Of a stretch of 45,520 nucleotides of DNA, positions 41,370 to 45,520 are shown one piece after another. The notes beneath the pieces are model-generated. The model did no database searches, was not told the DNA's origin, and saw only the letters and a list, made by a program, of their open reading frames with translations. The position numbers were made by a program, and so were the translations under genes. The stretch comes from Halalkalibacter alkalisediminis (lineage in GTDB: Bacteria; Bacillota; Bacilli; Bacillales; Bacillaceae_D), in assembly GCF_028610705.1 (NCBI RefSeq), contig NZ_JAQQWT010000025.1, positions 1 to 45,520 of the forward strand, given 5' to 3'. Positions within the stretch are counted from its first letter, which is position 1, and the number at the start of each line of letters is the position of its first letter.

Positions 41370-43553
41370 ATGAACGAGGCAAAACAAGGCGAGACGATTT
41401 TAACGATCGCTAAAGAATTGAATGTAAAGCAAACCTACATAGAGCAACTAATTAAACTAGTAGAAGAAGGGAATACGGTCCCTTTTATAGCTAGGTATCG
41501 CAAAGAAATGACAGGTGGTCTTGACGAAGTTCAAATTCGAACGATCGTTGAAAAATGGGAGTATGCGAATCAATTAGCCAATCGCCAAGAGGAAGTTATC
41601 CGTTTAATTGATGAACAAGGTAAATTAACAGTTGAATTAAGCGTTAAAATCCAAAATGCAAAAAAGCTTCAAGAAATTGAAGATTTATACCGTCCGTACA
41701 AACAAAAACGCAGAACGAGAGCGACTGTTGCCAAAGAGAAAGGTCTTGAACCATTTGCAACGTGGCTATTTTCTCTACCAAAAACGGGAAATGTGGAAGA
41801 AGAAGCGGCTAAATACATTAATGAAGAATTTGAGTTATTAACGAATGAAGACGTCACCCAAGGAGCGCAAGATATCATTGCGGAATGGATTTCAGATGAT
41901 GCTGAGTTACGGAAAGCGATCCGATTAGCAGGCTTTAAAGATGGGAAAATGAAAACAGCGGTAAAAGATCAAGAAGCGGATGAGAAAGCGATCTTTGAAA
42001 TGTACTATGAATACGAAGAGGCGATTAAAGCGATTGTACCTCACCGAATTCTCGCGATGAATCGTGGAGAAAAGGAGGGAATTCTCCGGGTTTCATTAGT
42101 GTTTCCGGGAGATCGAATTATTGAAAATATTAAACGTAAAGTAATCAGTTATCCTCATGCCCCGACTGCAGCTGTTGTCGCAGAAGCGATTGAAGATGGT
42201 TATAAGCGTTTAATCGAACCTTCTATTGAACGAGATATCCGAAATGAGTTAACAGAAAAAGCAGAAGAACAGGCGATTCATATCTTCTCAGAGAACTTAC
42301 GACAATTGCTTTTACAACCACCAATGAAGGACAAGATTGTATTAGGTGTCGACCCTGCTTATCGGACAGGTTGTAAACTTGCTGTAATTGATGCAACTGG
42401 TAAAGTGCTTGATATTGCTGTTATTTATCCAACGCCACCACGTAATGAGATCGAGAAAGCAACGGAAACGGTAAAAGCGCTTATTAAAAAACATTCGGTT
42501 GAAATGATTGCGGTTGGAAATGGTACAGCTTCTAGGGAGACGGAGCAATTTATTGCAGATGTGATCAAGCAATTAGATCAGTCCGTCTATTATTTAATTG
42601 TCAATGAGGCAGGAGCAAGTGTTTATTCCGCATCGGAATTAGCGAGGGAGGAATTTCCTGATTTAAAGGTTGAGGAAAGAAGTGCAGTCTCTATCGCTAG
42701 ACGTCTTCAGGATCCTTTAGCGGAACTTGTAAAAATTGATCCTAAATCAGTAGGGGTTGGACAATATCAGCATGATGTATCGCAAAAACGCTTGAACGAA
42801 TCTTTAACGTTTGTAGTTGAGACGGGGGTTAACCAAGTAGGAGTTAATGTGAACACCGCATCGATTTCCTTATTGCAATATGTATCAGGTCTATCCAAGG
42901 CAGTGGCAACAAATATTGTAAAGCGCCGTGAGGAAGAAGGGCGTTTTACAAACCGTAAGCAATTAAAGAAAATCCCTCGTCTTGGGGCGAAGACGTATGA
43001 ACAAGCGATTGGATTTCTTCGTATTCAGGAAGGGGAACAGCCACTTGATGCGACGGCTATCCACCCTGAGAGTTATAAAGAAACTGAAAAATTGCTGAAA
43101 TATATAGGAGCGACAGTCAAGGATATTGGGACGGAGAAAGTGAGAGAGGAGTTACAAGCTATCAACTTTTCAGAATTAGCAGCGGAGCTTGAAGTGGGGA
43201 CTCCAACATTGAAGGATATGGTAGACAATTTGATTCGTCCTTCCAGAGACCCACGTGATGAAATAGCGAAACCTTTGTTAAAGCAAGATGTCTTGAAAAT
43301 GGAAGATTTGCAAGTTGGAATGGAATTACAGGGGACCGTTCGAAATGTTGTCGATTTCGGTGCCTTTGTGGATATAGGTGTTAAACAAGACGGCTTGGTT
43401 CACATCTCCAAGTTAACAAATCGTTTTATCAAACATCCGCTAGAAGTGGTAACGGTCGGTGATATTGTTACGGTTTGGGTAGAGCAAGTTGATACCCAAA
43501 AAGGGCGAGTTTCTCTAACGATGAAAAAGCCGGAAACGCAAATTCATTCATAA
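41370..43553 (+). CDS. tex: Tex family RNA-binding S1 protein
   Basis: A 727-residue Tex/YdcI protein. In order: N-terminal Tex helical domain (VPFIARYRKEMTGGLDEVQI), YqgF/RNase H-like domain (LGVDPAYRTGCKLAVID, about residue 325), helix-hairpin-helix pair (NTASISLLQYVSGLSK, RFTNRKQLKKIPRLGAKTYE) and a C-terminal S1 domain (GTVRNVVDFGAFVDIG, about 650-715). It contacts nucleic acids and the transcription/translation machinery; the exact role is unsettled. GAGGTG precedes the start. It is the ortholog of B. subtilis ydcI by both content and position. Confidence 0.95.
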   Translation: MNEAKQGETILTIAKELNVKQTYIEQLIKLVEEGNTVPFIARYRKEMTGGLDEVQIRTIVEKWEYANQLANRQEEVIRLIDEQGKLTVELSVKIQNAKKLQEIEDLYRPYKQKRRTRATVAKEKGLEPFATWLFSLPKTGNVEEEAAKYINEEFELLTNEDVTQGAQDIIAEWISDDAELRKAIRLAGFKDGKMKTAVKDQEADEKAIFEMYYEYEEAIKAIVPHRILAMNRGEKEGILRVSLVFPGDRIIENIKRKVISYPHAPTAAVVAEAIEDGYKRLIEPSIERDIRNELTEKAEEQAIHIFSENLRQLLLQPPMKDKIVLGVDPAYRTGCKLAVIDATGKVLDIAVIYPTPPRNEIEKATETVKALIKKHSVEMIAVGNGTASRETEQFIADVIKQLDQSVYYLIVNEAGASVYSASELAREEFPDLKVEERSAVSIARRLQDPLAELVKIDPKSVGVGQYQHDVSQKRLNESLTFVVETGVNQVGVNVNTASISLLQYVSGLSKAVATNIVKRREEEGRFTNRKQLKKIPRLGAKTYEQAIGFLRIQEGEQPLDATAIHPESYKETEKLLKYIGATVKDIGTEKVREELQAINFSELAAELEVGTPTLKDMVDNLIRPSRDPRDEIAKPLLKQDVLKMEDLQVGMELQGTVRNVVDFGAFVDIGVKQDGLVHISKLTNRFIKHPLEVVTVGDIVTVWVEQVDTQKGRVSLTMKKPETQIHS

Positions 43554-43560
43554 ACTAATG

Positions 43561-43600
43561 AAAAAGGTGACTTAACCTCTTGGGTTAGTCACCTTTTTTT
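43561..43600. terminator. terminator between tex and cmpA
   Basis: AAAAAGGTGAC-T-TAACC pairs with GGTTAGTCACCTTTTT, with T7 on the plus strand and an A-run before it, so it can serve convergent tex and cmpA. Confidence 0.88.
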
Positions 43601-43601
43601 G

Positions 43602-43727
43602 TTATGATTGAACCTCTTCTGTCTCTCTCTCCTTGTAATAGAACCAACATTGGTTTAAAACTTTTATTTGATATCTGTCTTTTTCCAAATAGGCCTGCTT
43701 TAATTGTTGTCTTAGCCACATAGGCAT
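43602..43727 (-). CDS. cmpA: cortex morphogenetic protein CmpA
   Basis: A 41-residue protein, MPMWLRQQLKQAYLEKDRYQ continuing IKVLNQCWFYYKERE. The EKDR..IK.LNQCWF.Y core is the CmpA signature as I remember it from B. subtilis (37 residues). There CmpA acts in the spore mother cell as an adaptor that directs SpoIVA to ClpXP when the coat is defective. It is encoded on the minus strand between tex and the sprT-like gene, its expected location. GGAGATGG precedes the ATG by about 6 bases. Its presence implies that the organism sporulates. Confidence 0.88.
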   Translation of the reverse strand: MPMWLRQQLKQAYLEKDRYQIKVLNQCWFYYKERETEEVQS

Positions 43728-43811
43728 AGGCAACCATCTCCTTAACAACTTAATCGATTTAGATTATTATATGTAAGAGGGTTTGTCATAGTTGAAGGAT
43801 TGGTGTAATTT

Positions 43812-44282
43812 ATGGATGAAAAAAATAAGTTAATGACAGATGATCAGCTACAACAGTTAGTTGAACAAGTCTCTATAGACTATTTTCAATGGCCGTTTAA
43901 GCACAGGGCGATGTTTAATAAGCGACTTCGAACAACAGGTGGACGCTATTTACTTAGGAGTCATAATATTGAAATTAATCCTAAGCAGCTCGCTTTCTTT
44001 GGAGAAGAAGCCTTGATTGGTATTATTAAACATGAACTTTGCCATTATCATCTTCATTTGCAACGGAGAGGTTACCAGCATCGAGATGATGACTTTAAAG
44101 CACTTATGAAGAAGGTAGGTGCTCCTAGATTTTGTGAGATGATTCCGGGAACACAAAAAACGATTCAGGCACTTCATGTTTATAAGTGTGTAGTGTGTGC
44201 TCTTGAATATAGAAGAAAGCGTAGAATAGATGTACGAAAGTTTGTTTGTGGAACGTGTAAAGGAAAACTTAAAAAAATATAA
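43812..44282 (+). CDS. SprT-like zinc metalloprotein (YdcK-like)
   Basis: A 156-residue SprT-family protein. The zinc-binding HExxH is His74-Glu-Leu-Cys-His78 in IIKHELCHYHLH, with a C-terminal zinc ribbon (YKCVVCALEY and VCGTCKGK). Eukaryotic SPRTN relatives are proteases; bacterial SprT-like proteins have no proven substrate. The ribosome site is poor (GGATTGGTG). Position after tex matches B. subtilis ydcK. Confidence 0.92.
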   Translation: MDEKNKLMTDDQLQQLVEQVSIDYFQWPFKHRAMFNKRLRTTGGRYLLRSHNIEINPKQLAFFGEEALIGIIKHELCHYHLHLQRRGYQHRDDDFKALMKKVGAPRFCEMIPGTQKTIQALHVYKCVVCALEYRRKRRIDVRKFVCGTCKGKLKKI

Positions 44283-44291
44283 AAATCACTC

Positions 44292-44321
44292 TTGCATTTT
44301 AAAGTTATCCTATGCTATATT
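44292..44321 (+). promoter_or_regulatory. possible upstream promoter of the tRNA cluster
   Basis: TTGCAT, 18-base spacer, TATATT. It lies in tandem with the stronger promoter at 44357. Confidence 0.4.
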
Positions 44322-44356
44322 ATAGGAGTCGCTGAACGAGTCGACCAAATAAAGTG

Positions 44357-44385
44357 TTGACAACTTAATTGTTCTGTTATAGAAT
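44357..44385 (+). promoter_or_regulatory. promoter of the tRNA cluster
   Basis: Consensus TTGACA, 17-base spacer, TAGAAT, 19 bases before the first tRNA. Confidence 0.8.
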
Positions 44386-44404
44386 GTTCAAGTCGGCATC
44401 ACAT

Positions 44405-44479
44405 TCCACAGTAGCTCAGTGGTAGAGCAATCGGCTGTTAACCGATCGGTCGTAGGTTCGAGTCCTACCTGTGGAGCCA
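44405..44479 (+). tRNA. tRNA-Asn (GTT)
   Basis: Cloverleaf with acceptor TCCACAG/CTGTGGA, anticodon GTT in CTGTTAACC, T arm GGTTCGAGTCC, encoded CCA. Confidence 0.95.
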
Positions 44480-44480
44480 T

Positions 44481-44571
44481 GGAGAAGTACCCAAGTGGCT
44501 GAAGGGGCGCCCCTGCTAAGGGTGTAGGTCGTTTACGCGGCGCGAGGGTTCAAATCCCTCCTTCTCCGCCA
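44481..44571 (+). tRNA. tRNA-Ser (GCT)
   Basis: Class II tRNA with a long variable arm; acceptor GGAGAAG/CTTCTCC, anticodon GCT in CTGCTAAGG, T arm GGTTCAAATCC, encoded CCA. Confidence 0.95.
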
Positions 44572-44587
44572 TTGTTTTCTTTTAAGT

Positions 44588-44662
44588 GGCCCGTTGGTCA
44601 AGCGGTTAAGACACCGCCCTTTCACGGCGGTAACACGGGTTCGAATCCCGTACGGGTCACCA
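44588..44662 (+). tRNA. tRNA-Glu (TTC)
   Basis: Acceptor GGCCCGT/ACGGGTC, anticodon TTC in CTTTCAC, T arm GGTTCGAATCC, encoded CCA. Confidence 0.95.
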
Positions 44663-44702
44663 AATTATTATTTTATGAAACTAGTAATAAGTAAGATTAT
44701 AT

Positions 44703-44778
44703 GGAGGATTAGCTCAGCTGGGAGAGCACCTGCCTTACAAGCAGGGGGTCGGCGGTTCGATCCCGTCATCCTCCACCA
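44703..44778 (+). tRNA. tRNA-Val (TAC)
   Basis: Acceptor GGAGGAT/ATCCTCC, anticodon TAC in CTTACAAG, T arm GGTTCGATCCC, encoded CCA. Confidence 0.95.
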
Positions 44779-44785
44779 TTATATT

Positions 44786-44862
44786 GGTCCGGTAGTTCAG
44801 TTGGTTAGAATGCCTGCCTGTCACGCAGGAGGTCGCGGGTTCGAGTCCCGTCCGGACCGCCA
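44786..44862 (+). tRNA. tRNA-Asp (GTC)
   Basis: Acceptor GGTCCGG/CCGGACC, anticodon GTC in CTGTCACG, T arm GGTTCGAGTCC, encoded CCA. Confidence 0.95.
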
Positions 44863-44871
44863 TTTACCTTT

Positions 44872-44953
44872 GCGGGTGTGGCGGAATTGGCAGACGCGCT
44901 AGACTTAGGATCTAGTGTCTTATGACGTGGGGGTTCGACTCCCTTCACCCGCA
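44872..44953 (+). tRNA. tRNA-Leu (TAG)
   Basis: Class II tRNA; acceptor GCGGGTG/CACCCGC, anticodon TAG in CTTAGGA, T arm GGTTCGACTCC. The gene ends at the discriminator A followed by CTT, so CCA is not encoded, unlike the other nine. Confidence 0.93.
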
Positions 44954-44985
44954 CTTATCTTTACTTTTAATTTTAGGGTGTTAAC

Positions 44986-45072
<87 letters not shown>

Positions 45073-45097
45073 TTTTTTATAAGGTGTTATTTTAGAA

Positions 45098-45174
45098 CGG
45101 GAAGTGGCTCAGCTTGGTAGAGCACCTGGTTTGGGACCAGGGGGTCGCAGGTTCAAATCCTGTCTTCCCGACCA
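45098..45174 (+). tRNA. tRNA-Pro (TGG)
   Basis: Acceptor CGGGAAG/CTTCCCG, anticodon TGG in TTTGGGAC, T arm GGTTCAAATCC, encoded CCA. Confidence 0.95.
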
Positions 45175-45186
45175 TCGTTTTTATAT

Positions 45187-45260
45187 GCGGGTGTAGTTTA
45201 GTGGTAAAACCTCAGCCTTCCAAGCTGATGATGTGAGTTCGATTCTCATCACCCGCTCCA
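45187..45260 (+). tRNA. tRNA-Gly (TCC)
   Basis: Acceptor GCGGGTG/CACCCGC, anticodon TCC in CTTCCAAG, T arm AGTTCGATTCT, discriminator T, encoded CCA. Confidence 0.95.
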
Positions 45261-45301
45261 ATTTCAAAAAAGAGATTTGGTTCTTTTTTTATGCCTTTTT
45301 T

Positions 45302-45378
<77 letters not shown>

Positions 45379-45388
45379 AAAAAAGTTG

Positions 45389-45417
45389 TTGACATTTGAA
45401 ACAACTGATAGTAATAT
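45389..45417 (+). promoter_or_regulatory. rRNA operon-type promoter
   Basis: Perfect TTGACA, 17-base spacer, TAATAT. The downstream sequence has a GTCGC/GCGAC stem and the TTTGAAAACTGAACAAA leader motif usual just before 16S rRNA in Bacillus. The rRNA gene itself would begin beyond the window. Confidence 0.8.
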
Positions 45418-45520
45418 TTAAAAGGTCGCCACAAGCGACAACGAGTTCTTTGAAAACTGAACAAAAGCCAAGCGAAAAGAGAAAACATGATTTTCTCGTC
45501 AATTTTTAGCAATTTAGTAA
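45418..45520 (+). other. 5' leader of an rRNA operon, cut by the window edge
   Basis: It contains the short GTCGC-CACAA-GCGAC stem and the CTTTGAAAACTGAAC processing-leader motif. No 16S sequence is present yet. Confidence 0.7.

Noticed and set aside
44594-44902. A 102-codon open frame across the tRNA genes
   Set aside because: It runs through three complete tRNA genes on the same strand; the reading frame is an artefact of conserved tRNA sequence.

Overview
The window is a low-GC Gram-positive chromosome segment, almost certainly from a spore-forming member of the Bacillaceae. The right half (rhomboid - acpS - LolA-like lipoprotein - alr - ndoAI/ndoA - rsbR-S-T-U-V-W-sigB-rsbX - tex - cmpA - sprT-like - tRNA genes) follows the gene order known from Bacillus subtilis ydcA-ydcK, and the presence of cmpA implies sporulation. 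The species cannot be named from sequence alone; an alkaliphilic or halotolerant Bacillus relative is a guess.

Layout. 1-2.5 kb: a divergent pair, a TPR protein (minus) and an epoxide-hydrolase-like alpha/beta hydrolase (plus). 2.6-14.4 kb: nitrate assimilation. nasB-nasC (nitrate reductase electron-transfer and catalytic subunits) are followed by an inverted narK-type transporter and a separate nasF-nasD-nasE unit (siroheme methyltransferase, NirB-type and NirD-type nitrite reductase subunits). A site matching the GlnR/TnrA consensus lies before nasF. 14.4-20.4 kb: a palindrome-rich spacer, then the mannitol system mtlA-mtlR-mtlF-mtlD with a shared block before mtlA and mtlR. 20.5-28.9 kb: an accessory stretch of single genes (HemD-like protein, YitT-family membrane protein, acetyltransferase, AGCS symporter, RDD protein, HxlR regulator, Usp, two very small proteins, MgtE) mixed with gene remnants. 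29.2-31.5 kb: a Fur-box-controlled two-gene cassette (DUF2325-like protein plus an unrecognised protein) and an orphan Mn/Zn-type substrate-binding lipoprotein with an MntR-like site. 31.6-44.3 kb: the conserved ydcA-to-ydcK block, including a complete sigma-B partner-switching module and the EndoA toxin-antitoxin pair. 44.4-45.4 kb: ten tRNA genes with their own promoter; then an rRNA-type promoter and leader run off the right edge.

How the genes work together. NarK imports nitrate, NasBC reduces it to nitrite, NasDE reduces nitrite to ammonium, and NasF supplies the siroheme precursor. MtlA/MtlF import and phosphorylate mannitol, MtlD makes fructose 6-phosphate, and MtlR controls the system. 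The stressosome components RsbR/RsbS sequester RsbT; freed RsbT activates RsbU, which dephosphorylates RsbV so that it captures RsbW and releases sigma-B; RsbX resets the system.

Main unusual points: three decayed genes too damaged for simple ORF calling (a LacZ-type beta-galactosidase 3' end, a PxpA/YcsF 3' end and a small membrane protein); a stop at codon 3 of the YitT-family gene; loss of the fourth siroheme/4Fe-4S cysteine in NasB but not NasD; an inverted set of 22-base palindromic units before mtlA; and the Fur-controlled cassette, the best candidate here for undescribed biology. No CRISPR array, prophage or intact insertion sequence was seen.
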